From Austropuccinia psidii (lineage: Eukaryota; Basidiomycota; Pucciniomycetes; Pucciniales; Sphaerophragmiaceae): a stretch of 64,000 bases of DNA. Below are positions 48,401 to 61,342 of the stretch, piece by piece. The stretch lies in assembly GCA_023105745.1 (NCBI GenBank), contig JALGQZ010000009.1:46157967-46221966 (forward strand), given 5' to 3'. Positions within the stretch are counted from its first letter, which is position 1; each line of letters starts with the position of its first letter. The translations under genes were made by a program, and so were the position numbers. The notes under the pieces are model-generated. The model had not been told where the DNA came from and ran no database searches. It was given only the letters and a program-made list of their open reading frames with translations.

Positions 48401-49845
48401 TTCTGATTCTTTTTAATGTAATTTTGTGTGGTTTATTTTGATATTTATTAATTTTTTGAACTTATTTTATCAGATAACTGGCTCAGAAGACTTGCACCAG
48501 TTTATATTGAAATATACCTTCAAGGCCATCAATGTCCAGGGTGATGGAAACTGTGGCTACAGAACAGTATCCCACTTCATTAACAAGACTCAAGATTAAT
48601 GGGATGATGTCAGAGGTGACTTGGCTGAATAAATTCACCAAAATCAAGACCTTTATGAAGCCATGAACACCTTAATTAACGCAGTATCCTCTTATTTGGA
48701 AAGAATTGAATGGTATGAAGATGTTGACCAGGCTCCAAAAAGCAAGTGGATGTCCATGCCTGACATGGGGGATCCAATTGCAAATAAGTATAAAAGACCA
48801 GTATTCTTTTATTCAACAGCCCAATCTTTTTCTTTTTTCCCTTATTTTTGTCCTCCAAATGATAATCCCCCCATTTTTATCTGCTTCTTGAATAGTTGTG
48901 CTCATTTTGTTCCTTTGGACATCATCATTTCCAAAGTTTATCCAGTCCCCCCCATTACTGTGAACTGGGAGATTCATGCCCAAAAACAAGCCCTGGGGTG
49001 GGCTGATAAATTTAAGAAACACAGAATGTTGTATTTGTCCAATCTTCCTCCCTCCTCTCAGAAAAAACCCACTATTTTGGAGGTTGATTCTGATTGAATG
49101 ATTTTTGTATATACAATTTATGCCAATTATCCCCCTTCTCAGTCATTTTTATTGCTTAAATCCCACCTCAGTCTCCTTTTTTATCAAACATGTGGAAGTT
49201 TTGTACTTGAAAATAGTCATATTCCACACAAGAAAAAAAAAGTTGAAAAAAAACACTCATTGCGCCTTCACTTGTTGTCCCACCAAAATTTTTTTCCCAA
49301 TTCCTGAGCTTCTGGTTCTTTATTGTCCAGATTGAACCCTTTAATTTAAAAAGAAAATGAAGGAACTTTATAAGTGGGAAGTTATTAAATTCACTTTTTA
49401 AAAATAGGCATATTACAATGACAGGAAAAAACATTTGAAAAAAAACCCTTTTTACGCCTTCACTTGTCCCACCCAAAGAAATTCCCAAAATTATGGGATT
49501 ATGGTGCTTTATTCTTCAAATTGAACCCTTCATTTTAAAAAAGAAATCAAGGAAATTCATAAGTGGGAAGATTTTAAATGAATTTTTGAGAAAAATATGC
49601 CATTTTGCCATATTGGCCAAATTGGTGAAATTTGGCAAAAAAATTTTTTTTGAGAAAATTTGTGCTTATTGACATGCCAAGTCGGGAAAAATATGGCAAA
49701 AAAAAATTAAAAAAATCCTCAAAACTGAGCCTGAGGAATTTTTTTTGAAAAATAAGGTCACTTACGTGTTCTTACCATAAATTGGTAAAAACACATAAGG
49801 GCTTACATGTTTTTACTAAAAGCTTACGTGTGTTTACCAAAACCA
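45421..49845 (+). mobile_element. MULE-2: second plus-strand copy of the MULE-OTU element
   Basis: It starts GGGTGTTGGTAAGAACACG and ends GTGTGTTTACCAAAACCA. AT-rich flanks ATTTTTTTA (45412-45420) and ATTTTTTAA (49845-49853) are an imperfect 8-9 bp TSD. It is colinear with MULE-1 throughout, including leader, introns and 3' tandem duplication. About half of the TIR 8-mers have changed CACGTAAG to CATGTAAG or similar. Confidence 0.9.
46018..49097 (+). pseudogene. MULE-2 transposase-OTU pseudogene
   Basis: Same exon plan as MULE-1, with introns 47022-47108, 47661-47731 and 48395-48473 and a last exon 48474-49097 of identical length. A 1-nt deletion near codon 11 shifts the frame. Stops occur at about 46688 (KTNK-stop), about 47199, 47944, 48596 and 48629. 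The DDE aspartates and the GDGNC cysteine motif remain readable. This copy cannot make a full protein. Confidence 0.92.
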
Positions 49846-49853
49846 TTTTTTAA

Positions 49854-52800
49854 AAGGAATTATTTAGACCAAATTTCACAAAAAGATAATCAACAAAAAC
49901 AATAAGATTCATTATTATAATAAAAAACATAAACAAAATATTATCTTTGTGTCAAAAATAAATATATTTTAGAAAATTTTAGAAAATAAAAATATTTTAT
50001 TGGGTGGCTTTAAATATACTAAATCCCATACCTAAAAAAAATCAGTATTTAGAGCATAAATCCCACACCTTCTTAGCCTTTTCCCGTGGGTTTTTGATTC
50101 ATTTTCAATTAAAGAGATTTCAAGGCTTAAACATAACCTAAAGCTTATTAGCTCTTTAAGCCTAACCTCTTCAGTCAAAAAACTAATTGATTAGTTCTCA
50201 AAAGCCATTGGCTGTAAAATTGAAATTACATTTATTCCCTTGGATTATTTTTAAAATTCAAACATAAATATTGTAATAGAAACTCCATTCCACTCCATAA
50301 ATCAAAAAAAGTTAAATCAAAAAAGAAAGCTCTATTCTTCCATATACCTGTGGCCATCTAAAAAACCAGACCAATTATTTATAATAAATTAGCTCAAAAA
50401 TGAGACAAGCTTTGATACATGTTTTGGAACCAGTGGCACAACATCCATCAGAAGGCCTGCTCAAAGTAAAAAAAGGATCTCATCTTATATCTATGGAGGT
50501 GAGGAAAAAATCTTGTAACAAACTGAATCCCAATTTCACTAGTTTTTTGTTTCCAATGGAATACATATAAGAATAAAAATAATACAGGAAAGAAATTTGG
50601 AAATATAATGGGATAAGGAATTACTAAAGAAGATTATAAAAAGGGATTTATAACATGGCCGAAAAGCTAGAGAGTATGCATCAATGTTTTTAAGGTAAAT
50701 AAACTGGCCAGCTATGATTTGAAAGAAGCTAACAAATTGATTGCAAATGTAACCAAGGAAGATCTTTAAAATCATGAGTTCATTAAGTCGATGTGAGCTT
50801 GGAAAGACTTTTCTAACTTTGACTTTCACTTTTCAACTAAATACTTTTTTATTGTTGACAATAAAAATAATTCAATTCTTGAAAAGAATTAAGTCTTTAT
50901 TGGTAATAATAAATTCATTTTTATTGTTAACAAGAAAATTAGTTTTATTCTATTTTTAAAAATAATCAAATTTCTATTGTTGACAACTATATATTTTTAA
51001 TGTTTGATAATGTGAAAAAAATCCAATTGTGATTTTATCTTTGTAAAAAATAATAATTTCATTTTTTGAAATTTTTGTTGTTCAAAATAATAAGATTTTC
51101 TATTGCTTAAAAAACTTAATTTTCATTGTTTGAAAGAAGAATAACTTTATTGTTTAAATCAAAAAGTTAGCTATTGTCATATAAATTTTTTTTATTTTTA
51201 ACAGAAATGCCAAGGTCTTTTCTATTGTAAATATTTTTACATTTTTAGCAATAGAAATTTCCTGTATTATGAAAAAAAAAAAATTGATTCTTGTCAAAAA
51301 TATCCATTTTTCTATTGTAAAGAATGTAAATTTTTTTATTTTAACCAACAGAAATGTGACTTTTGTCAAAAATAAGATTATTTAAATCTTAAAAAATAAA
51401 ATCATCTTTATTGTAAACAATCAAATATAAATTAGAGTTAAAATAATCAAATGATTTTTATCTTTTAAATAACAGAATTTGAAATTGATTCAATAACAAC
51501 ATTTATATTAGTTTAATTTTTCTTACATTGAAAATGATAACTATTTCTGTGTTTTTTGATTGAAAATGGGTACCAGGGAACTCCTTACGTGTTGCAATCA
51601 ATTTGTAGCAAAAGCATGTAATGGATAACTTTTTTTCTTTTTACCAAATTTCTCATGTGATTTCACCAAAACCCATTTCTTATTCAATTTTATCAAATTT
51701 TATAAGAAAATTTTCTTAAATTTCCAAACAAGTTTTATAATAAATTCATTTTTGTTACGTTTTATAATGTTTTTTTTTCATCAAGCTCTATGATAAATTT
51801 TCATTTTAAAATTTATTAAATCTTGAGTTTTTTTCATGAAATGTTTAATTATATTTTTGAAATTTCAATTGAATAAAATTAGATTTAATCTATAAGTAAA
51901 TGAATAAATAGCTGTATATAAAGTGAATATATATTTTCTTCATTATTTTTATTTTGATTATTTATTTTTTTATTGTCAATTCAAACAAAAATAAAAAAAA
52001 TGATATCCCTATTTTTATTCTTATTAAGAAAAACATTAAGATAGATTCTAGAATTGTAATTTTTAAAGATTGGAATACAATAAAAATGGAAAAATTAATT
52101 CAATTATTATTTTGATAATCAAAAAATTCCCTTGATTTTTCTTAATATTACCATTTTTTCTTTTCATTTGATCTTGATTTTTATAAAAAAATTGATCACA
52201 TTTCAATTAAATTTTCCCAATCTAATTACTTTTTCCAAAAAAAAAACTAAAAATTTAATCCATTTATGGATTCAATTTTCTTTTTTGAAAAAAATGTTGA
52301 ATAATTGGAATTTGAAAACTCTTTCAACTAATATTTTTTTGGCTTGTCAAAAAAGGGCGTCTCTTTTGTTATCAGACCAAAATGAAATTTCTTTAGGAAA
52401 GTTTTTGGAAGACATATCACTTAGAAAACTGAGTGTTTTATTTTATTTTTATTTCAATTAGACTTAAATATATTTCAATATTTAATTTTATGATTGAATC
52501 ATGCCTAAACACATTTTCCAAGAAAACAGCTGTTTTGGGTTCAAAATTTTACTTAGCGGTGATATAAATAGGGAAAATAAAGTAGAGTAATACCCAAGAA
52601 ACTGAATTATATTTGAAATTAAATAATCTTTAATGTTGGTGAAGCTCATTGAATCTTCAGTAAACTGGGTATATAGCTAAGGTGGTTTTTGAGGAGGGAA
52701 ATTATGAGTTTTATTTATACTTAGCTACTTTTATTGATATATATTTGAATTATTTAAATATCAGGTTGAAAAAATAAAGAAGTTGAGTAATTTGAAAAAA

Positions 52801-53072
52801 TGGGTATTCAAGGGGGGAAACGATAATTAAAAAACTTTATTTATTATCATTTCCCATATTTTTAATAAACATTGGGCCAAAAGCCTTTCTTGAATTGAGT
52901 TGCTAAAGTATTTCATGAATTTACCAGAACTTGTTAAAGTAAAATTAGAGAGAGATTATGAAAATTTACCAACCCCTCTCCTTTAATATTAAAATAAATC
53001 ATTGTTTTAGTTACTAATTGATTGAGTTTTCTCTTCCGTAATGATTATTAATCTATTTAAACTTCATATTTA
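49854..53072. other. AT-rich non-coding region
   Basis: No credible gene. About 50840-51440 holds loosely repeated words around TATTGTTGACAA and TATTGTAAA every 35-50 bp. About 51565-51670 has a decayed inverted MULE 5' end (CTCCTTACGTGTT, TTTTTACCAAATT). Around 50400-50560 a transposon-like reading (VLEPVAQHPSEGLLKVKKG) is too weak to assign. Confidence 0.45.
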
Positions 53073-53079
53073 GGGTGTT

Positions 53080-54919
53080 TGTAAGGTGTGGATATGAAAC
53101 TTTGATAAAAAATCAAGTACTTTTCCTGTCCTCAAGATTTGTATAAGGTAAAAATTCAATTAAAAATAGTAAGAAATATTATTTTTAAGAGAAAACACGC
53201 CAATTTTATTGTTTATAACTTTATTAGTATAAAACAATAATATTATAAAAATTTATTGTTTTACCAACAATAAAAATTTATCCAAAAAATACTCTACAAG
53301 AGATATTTTAAGGCTACAAAAGAAATTTCTTCAAGAGCAATTTCAATTGGAATTAATTGAGCAAAGAAATGCAAGCAATTAATTAAAGAACAAAGTCTTT
53401 AAAAATAATATTAAAGAGAAAACACACCCAAAAGTGACCAGAGTGAATTTGGAAACAAAGTGACAAAGTTAACAGTGATGAAAGATGCTTTAATTCACTT
53501 ATGGGGTGGTTCAGGGGTAAAAATGATTATAAGAGTTACAAACAATGATTATAATAATTTTTTCACGTGGTTAAAAGGTTCAAAATGATTTAAAAAGGGT
53601 GGTTGGAATCTTTTATTGATTGGTTTAACAGTTTTAAACTAATTAATAAAAGGAAAAGATTCTAACATGAAGAGAAAAGTGGGGCAAAGAAGACATTCAT
53701 TTATAGCCATCAATTCTCTTACTCCAAAAGTAAAATTTACTCTTGTCAGTCGTGAAAAACAGTCTGACAACAGAAAAGCCAATTATGGCATCATTGAACC
53801 CTGGTTTAGACCAAAAAAGGGCTGGTTTAAGCCAATTTTAGCCAATTTTAGCCATTTTAGACCCTTAAATCAGCCATTACTATAGCAATACCAGGCCTAG
53901 AGCCTTCAGAACACGTCAGAATGTGTGTCAGAGGCGCAGAAACCAGTTAAAACTGTTTTTACTATGATTGTTTTATCTTAAGGGTAGTTTTACCCTCTTG
54001 GCAACAGCTAAAACTACCCCAGTTGGTATCAAAACCTCATCATCAATTGAGTTCACAGACCCTGTAACTCAATTCCAGGCCAAAAGTGATGAACTTTTGC
54101 GTGAATTTCGACATCCCACGCCTGTCAGCAAGGATTTTGGGGGTCTAGCTCCCCCTTAGAGCTGGAGTTCCTTTTCCCCCCCAAATTTAATCTTTCCAAT
54201 TTATTTTTACTTTAATTCCTCATCATGTATTATACTTATAATTTATATATGTGATTCAATTCAATTGTACAGTACAATACAGTAATAATTGATACCTCAT
54301 ATGTAAATCAAAGTTCACTTATGTAATACACGCGCACATTTTGACATTTCAATTGAATTCAATTGAAAATACTTCAATTCCTCATAACTTCTAAACTAAA
54401 CACAACACCTCAATTTTAACACAAAAATTGATGGTTAACACCACATGTGGTGTGAATTAAATTAAGGTTTTGAGGATTTTCAACTTTTGTATTGAAAATA
54501 CAAAAAACTTAATTTAAGCTTATTTAGAGTTGAGTTACAAGAATTTCACTCAGAGGTGACCCCACCTGATTTTTTATGAGGAATCCAATGGTGAAATAAA
54601 TTTTATGTGTTTATTTATTGGATAAAAAGTTATGATAATTTTTATATAACTTTTTTCCAAATTTATTTATTTTTTTACAATTTTGTTAAAATTTTATTTT
54701 TACTTAATTTTTTCAAGTATAAAAGTAATTTTATACTTACAAAATTTAATGTATTTTTTATTTTTAAATTGTAATTAATTTTTTATTTTTAATATAATTT
54801 TATATTTATATTTTGATTTTTATTTTAATAATATAAATAAATTTATTTTATTTATATTAATATGTTATTTTTTATATTTGTGGTCTTTTGGGTATATGAA
54901 ATTACCTCTAAGGCTCACA
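53080..54919 (-). repeat. G4 3' LTR
   Basis: 1840 bp, TGTAAGG...GGCTCACA on the plus strand. It is near identical to 61343-63182. A 72-codon ORF on the antisense strand (53667-53885) is shared with the other LTRs but has no recognised domain. Confidence 0.94.
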
Positions 54920-54931
54920 TTCCCTCCCCCT
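54920..54931 (-). promoter_or_regulatory. G4 polypurine tract
   Basis: The coding strand reads AGGGGGAGGGAA directly before the 3' LTR start TGTGAGCC, as expected for the plus-strand cDNA primer. Confidence 0.85.
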
Positions 54932-54942
54932 AAAAAAGAATA

Positions 54943-57900
54943 TTACTTTGTAATATTGGTGTTTCTAGTGTGTCTGAATCTCCTCAGGAGTTTGGTAGCT
55001 TCTGGTATATCTTTTTCTTCTAACCATTCATCTTCACAAGTTGGGTCACTGTACCTAACAAGGTATTCCCTTACTTTCTTGGTTCTTAATTTCCTTTCTT
55101 TAAGAACTTTGGTTATTTTCTTAGTACCAGATGTCTCAATAGGAGGTATAACTTGGGGAACCTTATTCCTCAAGGGAAATTTCTCAGCATCACTAGATTT
55201 ATATGGTTTTATCAAGCTCACTGGAAATGTAGGATGCTTATTGCTAAGCTCTTCAGATAACTCTACTTCAATAGCATTTTCTCCATGGAGGGCTTTAATC
55301 ACAAAAGGTCCTGCAAAGGAGTCTTTCAACTTTTTACATCCTTTGATGTTATTGAAGTTAGTGGTGGATACAAGAACTAGGTCCCCCACTTTGAAATCTG
55401 GAGTTGCATGTGATTTATCCCATTTGTCTTTAGCATATGCAAAAGAGTCCTCCATGCATCTCACTGCATGCCTTCTAGCTTTGTCTAGCATTCCTTTGAA
55501 GCTAGCAGCTGTGGGATGTATTTCAATTAAGTCTTTCCTCAAGGAATCTTGGGGTAACTTGGGGTTCCATCCTTTTTCTACAATAGCAGGAGTCTGATTG
55601 GTACTGGCATGGATTGATGTTTTATATGCCAATTCCAGTGCTGGCAACAGAGTACACCAATCATGGGTAAATCCATCACAATCTTTGAATTCAAGGCCAT
55701 ATGCACAAAATCTTCTTACCATGTCCTCTAAGGTTTGGATCATTCTTTCAGCCAGGCCATCAGTTTGTGGGTGGTAGGCTGTAGAAAAAGACAGTTTAGT
55801 GCCAAATAATTGGTGAAGATTTGTCCATAGTGCTGAAGTGAATTTGGGATCTCTATCACTGATGATATTTGTAAATATCCCAGTCCATGACACTACTCTA
55901 TTCCATATCAGAAGAGCTGTATCCATGGCTGTATCATCTTTGTGACATGGTAAAAAGATTGGAGTTTTACTGAATCTGTCCACAATTACTAGGCAAGCAT
56001 TATAGCTTCTGTCACCTCCTGGTGGTAGGCCAGTTACCCAATCCATATGGATAATTTCCCAAGGTCTGCTTGGTTCTTGGATTTTCATCATATTTCCAAG
56101 TCTTTTGCCAGTGGATTTATTTGCCTTTTGGCATCTGTCACAGGTTTTGCAATACTCTGCAACATCCTTTTGCCACATTGGCCACCATATGCAGGTCTTC
56201 ACTTTCTCTCTTGTTCTGTCTTCAGAAAGATGTCCTGAAAAGGGACTATCATGGCATTCTTTCAGTACAAGATTGATCAATGACCTGTCTACAACTGTCA
56301 TGACACATGTGTGCTTGGTTCTGTGGTAAATTATACCATCCAGTAGGTGAAATCTTCCTTCATTATAAGATTTTCTCCATACTTCATCCAAGGCATGTAT
56401 TAGAGAGTTGTCTTTACAGTCTTTGTTAAGTAATTGGCATAAGATGCTACAATTCTTATCTTGAGTGTAACTACTTCTGACTTCTTCAAAGAAGGTGGTG
56501 TTTAAGTCTGTAACACTTATTCCTTCTATTGGAATTTGTGGTGAAGCTTCTTCTGGAACATAAGCAGGATTATCAATATTATTTGGTAATGGCCATCTGC
56601 TTAGTCCATCTGCATTCTTATGAATATTCCCATCCTTATGAACAATAGTCATATTGCCTCTGTATTCTTGTATGGCTATTTGCCATCTGAGCATGTGTCT
56701 GTTAGGTGTTTTCATGTTCAAAAGTGATTTGACAGCTGTACAATCTGTTATTACTTCAAAAACACATCCTTCTAGAAAGTAATTTAGCTTTTCTAGAGCC
56801 CAAACAAGGCATAAACACTCCATCTGACTTGCTCCATATCTGGCTTCAGTTGGTTTGATTTGCCTAGATATGAAACATATGGGTCCTTCTACAGGTTTAT
56901 CATTTATGATCTGAACTTGGTGAAGTGCAGCACCTAGCCCATCTCCTGATGCATCAATATAAAGCTTAAAGGGCAGCTTAAAGTCTGGCATCAGTAAGAG
57001 TGGAGCAGTGGTCAAGGCTTGTCTCAAAGATTCAAAGGCTTTTACTCTGTCAACTGTCATTTCAAAGACTGTGTCTTTGTCACATAGCTTATAAAGAGGT
57101 CTTGCTATCGATGCAAAATCTTTAATGTGTTGCCTGTAATACCCTGCAAAACCCAAAAATGATTGAATTTCTTTTTTGTTTTGAGGCATGGGTTTAAGCA
57201 GTACTGCTGCAACTTTGTTTTTGTCAATTCCAAGAGATAAACCAGATACTACTTGCCCTAGTGCTTTAAGCTCTTTAAATCCAAAATGGCATTTCTTCAA
57301 AGAAATTTTCATATTGACAGATTGAATTTTTGTCAAAACCCTGGACAATCTGTACATATGTTCTTCCCAAGTTTTGGAGCAGACTATAATGTCATCAATG
57401 TAAATGATTAACCATCCTTCTGAAAGTTCTTCAGGGAAGATTTCATTCATCATTCTTTGGAAGTGTGAAGGTGCATTTTTGATACCAAAAGGCATTCTTA
57501 AATATTCATAAACTCCACAATGAACAATGATTCTCAAATACTTCCTTGCTCTTGGTGTTACCACATTCTGATGAAATCCCTTAAGAGCATCCATAGTGCT
57601 TATATATACTGCTTGAGATATTTGAGTGAGGGCAATCTGGATCTTTGGAATTGGGTATCTGTCTGGAACAGTATAAGTGTTCAGAGCTCTAAAGTCCCCA
57701 ACCATTCTAGATTTTCCATTATGCCAAGCCACTATGACTGGTGTAGGTATTTCTACTTCTTCATTGTGGCCTACTTTTCTTATTACACCAAGGTCTAAAA
57801 GCTCTTTAATATGGCTTTCTAGTGCTTCTCTTGATTTTGGACTTGCTGGATATGCAGGTCTTCTTAAGAGTGGTGGATAAGGTCTCTCAATATTAAGGAT

Positions 57901-60717
57901 AATATCAACTTCATGACCAATAATTGCCCCTAGGGGTTCTTTATCTGAGGCAAATGCTTCTTTATGGTCATATAAAAGAGAAAAGAGTTCATTTTCTTGT
58001 TTATCACTCAAATGAAGGCTTATTTCAGCTTCATTTAAGTGTTCAGACTTGAATTTCTCTAACTCTAAGTTGACTGGTGATACTTCATTTACTGTAATTT
58101 GTCTTTTAAATGGTAAAAAGGCAAATTTTTGGCGCTTATTGTCTCCAATAGTAAAGTATCTGTCTTTGTTGTTGTGTAAATCTATGCCATACATGATTAA
58201 ATAATCATTTCCCAATATGAAATGGGTACTAGAGCAATTTTCCATAACAACAAATTCAACAGTGATTCTTAAATTTCCATTGATATGTGGAAATATGACA
58301 CTAGTCTCAAATATTCCCAATACTTTCATTGGGTTACTTGCACTATTGAATTTTATGCCATCAATTGGCAATAATTGATCTTCAAAGTTTGGTACACAAG
58401 TTTTAAGAAAAGATTTACCAACACAAGAGCAGAAGGCTCCTGGGTCAAGCAAAAGTTTAGTGGGTTTGTTGTCAATCACCACTTCTGTTATACAGGAGTT
58501 ACCAGCTGTATAACCTTTTCCTCTGTTTGGTTTGGTTTTCATGAGTTGTGCATCTTGGATTTTTGATAAATCAAGTTGACCATTGCTTAATTGTGGCAAG
58601 TGGGAATAAGATTCCATGATGTCAAAAGTGGCATTGATATTTTCTATATCTTTTGAAGATTCAGAAAATATGGATGACTTGTCATCTGAATTTTCTTCAA
58701 TTATGTCATCTTTTTCAACATCAGGTTCTTTCTCCACATCAATTTCATTGATTTTCCCTCTCTTTGGACATGTATTGGCTAAATGAGTGGTGCTTTGGCA
58801 AATATGGCACTTTCTGACTGTATCTTCAGATTTATTTTTAATATTATTAGAGTTTTCTTTGGGGTTTTTGTCCACAGAATCCTTCCAAGGTGTATTAAAC
58901 CTTGTTTTGAGATTCACCCTACTGGAACCAATTCTGGTTCTTGTGGTTACTTCCTCTAATATATTGATAATGTCTTCTGCTGAAGATTGTTCAGTAGTCC
59001 TGCTCTTGACAGCATGCTCTAAGTCACCTCCACATTGTCTTAGAATTTTTCTATGAATCATAAATTCTGACATGTCAGGGTATAATGCTGTTAACCTGTC
59101 CTTTTGTTGACAAAACCATGGTAAGGCTTTGTCTTTATCAGCATTAAATTTGGCGGATTCAAAGGCTGTTTCAACTTTAAACCTCCATGCATCATTGGCC
59201 CATTTGTTGACAATTTGGGTTTTCCACCAAGTCCAACTCTGGTGTCCATGTGCTTGTCTCAATTTGATATACCATCTGTGAGCTGATTTGGTAAACAAGG
59301 TGTTAAACCTGGCTGTCACCAATCTGTCTGGTAATTCAAAATCTTCTTTGATCATGTCAATACCTCTGATAAATTCCATATGGTCATATTCTCCTTCACC
59401 ACTGAAGTGAGGCCATTCCTTAAGTTTTGGAACTTCTTTTAATAGTGCTTGGCCCATTGATGGTTCCAAGTTATGAAAAGAGGTAGAAAATTCATCTTTT
59501 AACTGTGAATTTTCTCCATCCAATACTTGTGGATTGGGAATTCTTGCACCCTCATTCTGGTTCAGAGGTGTAGACATTCTTGGTAAGGTGTTTAGCAGTT
59601 GTTCAATATCATTCATTTTACTGTTGTTACACCTTTGAGAATTTTTTAACTCATGTTGTAAGCTTTGTATAGAGTCTATGACATCCTTTTTTTGTTCATC
59701 CTCTTTATATGTAAGCTCATTCCATAACTCTGTTTGTCTAGTATTATCAGATATAACTTCATTTAATTTCATTGTTAATTTTGATATTTCCTCTTTTGAG
59801 GTATCAAAATCCTTTTTCAAGGCAATTGTATTTGTCTTTACTTCAGCAAATGCTTTTGAAATATAATCCAGAGTCTTTTTATTGTCCTCTTTGATAGTAC
59901 TAATGGCATGTTTTATTCTTGTCTCAATTATGTCATCAATATTGAGTTTAGAATATTTTTCTGTTAATTCATTAATGATTGCAGATTGTTCATTTATCTT
60001 AATGCCAAAAGAAGTATCATTATTAGGAGTTTTAATTGTTCTTAAAACCTTTTCAAAACATGTAAGTGTTTCATTGATTTGGCACAGGCTCAAGTTGTTT
60101 GTTTTAATGTTGTTACAAATGGATTCATTTTTATCAGAAAGATGTTTTTTCACGTCATTTATAGCATCATACAACTCTGGGATGGAATCAAATATATCAG
60201 AAATCATTTCTGGAACTTTAATCTGGCTTCCTCCTTCTTTTGTAATTCCATCATGGTTCTGGCCATCTGAAATACATTTTCCATGGCATCCTGCTGAATC
60301 TTTGGGATCCTGTAGCCCTGGCTGTAAGGTTTTGGAGCTTGTGCCTTCCCTTTGCCCTTGTTTGGAGGTTGTGGCTGCTTTTTCACGTTGGAAGTGCTGC
60401 TGCTGGCCACTGGGGCTGTTTTTGGCACTGGTTTGGGAGGTGGAGGGTTGTTTTTCCTCCATTCTGCTGTTAAGAGCATCATATTCTTCTTTTCCATCAA
60501 TGGATGCTATCCATTGAGTAACTTGCAAGTGTTGGGATGGCCCAGGAATTTTCTTACAGTTAGGTATGAATTCATGCAGTTTCTCCACAGATCTGCAAGG
60601 ATCTGGTACTCTTTGTACTGAAGTGCATTGTTGTAAGCCTTCTGGCTGGCCTTTATAAATGTCCACTGAGGCTTCTTGTGGCGGTGTCAGCTCTTTTTGA
60701 AGGTAAAATAGTGTCAT
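54943..60717 (-). CDS. gag-pol: G4 Gag-Pol polyprotein
   Basis: 1924 uninterrupted codons. Coiled coil about 165-370; capsid about 430-600 ([15 protein letters not shown]); knuckle [14 protein letters not shown] 637-650; protease 750-850 with DPG at 758-760 where G1 has DSG; RT about 945-1170 with YIDD 1106-1109; RNase H from D1254 (YIDASGDG); integrase zinc finger H1489/H1496 and CDRC 1526-1529; core D1559, D1621, E1657 (D-61-D-35-E); C-terminal chromodomain-like region from about 1865 ([22 protein letters not shown]). Gag and Pol share one frame, unlike G3. The N-terminal part before about residue 160 overlaps another frame and may not be the native start. The S-to-P change in the protease triad may impair activity. 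Confidence 0.93.
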   Translation of the reverse strand: MTLFYLQKELTPPQEASVDIYKGQPEGLQQCTSVQRVPDPCRSVEKLHEFIPNCKKIPGPSQHLQVTQWIASIDGKEEYDALNSRMEEKQPSTSQTSAKNSPSGQQQHFQREKAATTSKQGQREGTSSKTLQPGLQDPKDSAGCHGKCISDGQNHDGITKEGGSQIKVPEMISDIFDSIPELYDAINDVKKHLSDKNESICNNIKTNNLSLCQINETLTCFEKVLRTIKTPNNDTSFGIKINEQSAIINELTEKYSKLNIDDIIETRIKHAISTIKEDNKKTLDYISKAFAEVKTNTIALKKDFDTSKEEISKLTMKLNEVISDNTRQTELWNELTYKEDEQKKDVIDSIQSLQHELKNSQRCNNSKMNDIEQLLNTLPRMSTPLNQNEGARIPNPQVLDGENSQLKDEFSTSFHNLEPSMGQALLKEVPKLKEWPHFSGEGEYDHMEFIRGIDMIKEDFELPDRLVTARFNTLFTKSAHRWYIKLRQAHGHQSWTWWKTQIVNKWANDAWRFKVETAFESAKFNADKDKALPWFCQQKDRLTALYPDMSEFMIHRKILRQCGGDLEHAVKSRTTEQSSAEDIINILEEVTTRTRIGSSRVNLKTRFNTPWKDSVDKNPKENSNNIKNKSEDTVRKCHICQSTTHLANTCPKRGKINEIDVEKEPDVEKDDIIEENSDDKSSIFSESSKDIENINATFDIMESYSHLPQLSNGQLDLSKIQDAQLMKTKPNRGKGYTAGNSCITEVVIDNKPTKLLLDPGAFCSCVGKSFLKTCVPNFEDQLLPIDGIKFNSASNPMKVLGIFETSVIFPHINGNLRITVEFVVMENCSSTHFILGNDYLIMYGIDLHNNKDRYFTIGDNKRQKFAFLPFKRQITVNEVSPVNLELEKFKSEHLNEAEISLHLSDKQENELFSLLYDHKEAFASDKEPLGAIIGHEVDIILNIERPYPPLLRRPAYPASPKSREALESHIKELLDLGVIRKVGHNEEVEIPTPVIVAWHNGKSRMVGDFRALNTYTVPDRYPIPKIQIALTQISQAVYISTMDALKGFHQNVVTPRARKYLRIIVHCGVYEYLRMPFGIKNAPSHFQRMMNEIFPEELSEGWLIIYIDDIIVCSKTWEEHMYRLSRVLTKIQSVNMKISLKKCHFGFKELKALGQVVSGLSLGIDKNKVAAVLLKPMPQNKKEIQSFLGFAGYYRQHIKDFASIARPLYKLCDKDTVFEMTVDRVKAFESLRQALTTAPLLLMPDFKLPFKLYIDASGDGLGAALHQVQIINDKPVEGPICFISRQIKPTEARYGASQMECLCLVWALEKLNYFLEGCVFEVITDCTAVKSLLNMKTPNRHMLRWQIAIQEYRGNMTIVHKDGNIHKNADGLSRWPLPNNIDNPAYVPEEASPQIPIEGISVTDLNTTFFEEVRSSYTQDKNCSILCQLLNKDCKDNSLIHALDEVWRKSYNEGRFHLLDGIIYHRTKHTCVMTVVDRSLINLVLKECHDSPFSGHLSEDRTREKVKTCIWWPMWQKDVAEYCKTCDRCQKANKSTGKRLGNMMKIQEPSRPWEIIHMDWVTGLPPGGDRSYNACLVIVDRFSKTPIFLPCHKDDTAMDTALLIWNRVVSWTGIFTNIISDRDPKFTSALWTNLHQLFGTKLSFSTAYHPQTDGLAERMIQTLEDMVRRFCAYGLEFKDCDGFTHDWCTLLPALELAYKTSIHASTNQTPAIVEKGWNPKLPQDSLRKDLIEIHPTAASFKGMLDKARRHAVRCMEDSFAYAKDKWDKSHATPDFKVGDLVLVSTTNFNNIKGCKKLKDSFAGPFVIKALHGENAIEVELSEELSNKHPTFPVSLIKPYKSSDAEKFPLRNKVPQVIPPIETSGTKKITKVLKERKLRTKKVREYLVRYSDPTCEDEWLEEKDIPEATKLLRRFRHTRNTNITK
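60204..60680 (-). pseudogene. G4 ORF A counterpart, broken by one stop
   Basis: In the frame offset from the polyprotein, the DNA reads [20 protein letters not shown], a TAG at 60507-60509 where G1 has TGG (W), then a Pro/Lys-rich tail ending [22 protein letters not shown] and a stop at 60204. It matches the G1 ORF A in length and order. The function is unknown. Confidence 0.5.
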
Positions 60718-60868
60718 CAGCTTCAGAATTGGACAATTTATTGTTGTGGAAGTCTTTTACTGACCCTTGTCCTTCTGTATCTGATTGGCTTCTGCCATAA
60801 TCACGTCTATGACCTTTTTGGGAGCTGCTTGAGGGTTTATAGCTTGCTCCTGATCTGGTTGAAGGCAT
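60653..60868 (-). CDS. G4 short N-terminal ORF (MPSTRSG)
   Basis: The ATG at 60868 begins [16 protein letters not shown], like G1 MTPTRSGSNY. The frame stops at 60653 and must shift by +1 to join the next homologous block, as in G1. The in-frame extension upstream to 61138 is probably leader. Either a frameshift, splicing or independent translation could be used; I cannot tell which. Confidence 0.45.
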   Translation of the reverse strand: MPSTRSGASYKPSSSSQKGHRRDYGRSQSDTEGQGSVKDFHNNKLSNSEADDTILPSKRADTATRSLSGHL

Positions 60869-61324
60869 ATTTATGATTAAAAAGGTTAAAAATAGTAATT
60901 TTACGTCAAAAAACTCACTATTTGCCAAATGTTTAGCTCTCTGAAGGGTATTACTTATATCCAAGTTAATTAATTCAGAGGTTATTGGCTCAGGTTGGTT
61001 ATTTTGAGTCACAATAACAGTGCTATTATGGTCTGAAATCACAGTGCTTGCAGGAATAATACTGGTAACTGTTGAGGCTGTTTCAATGTTTTCTTGTCTT
61101 ACCACGTTGTCAGACACTAAAATTAATGAAAAAGCCAAATAATTAAGTAAAAAAAAGGTTATTTCAAAAAAAGAAATAAAAATTAAAGCCTCACTTATAA
61201 TATGAAAAAAATATATTTTTTATTGATTTTTTGAATTATAAGTATTTTTTATATGTTTTTTAAATTTTTCAATATAAGAAAAAGATTAAAAAAAGAGTAA
61301 AAAAATATTTCACAGGTAAAATAT

Positions 61325-61342
61325 CACGGCTGGGCCCCCAAA
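61325..61342 (-). promoter_or_regulatory. G4 putative primer-binding site
   Basis: After the LTR end CCTTACA and two T bases, the coding strand reads TGGGGGCCCAGCCGTGAT. The TGG start and position fit a tRNA 3'-end primer. It is near-identical to the G1 site, with changes at a few positions. Confidence 0.6.

Noticed and set aside
52132..52461. 109-codon ORF in AT-rich DNA
   Set aside because: Phe/Leu/Lys/Asn composition expected of random AT-rich sequence. No motif or homologue in the window.
60855..60918. Possible 64-nt intron with GTGAGT donor in the G4 leader (62-nt counterpart at 5264-5325 in G1)
   Set aside because: Donor and acceptor look reasonable, but joining them in G4 leads to a stop after about 30 codons, so it does not explain the ORF A frame shifts.
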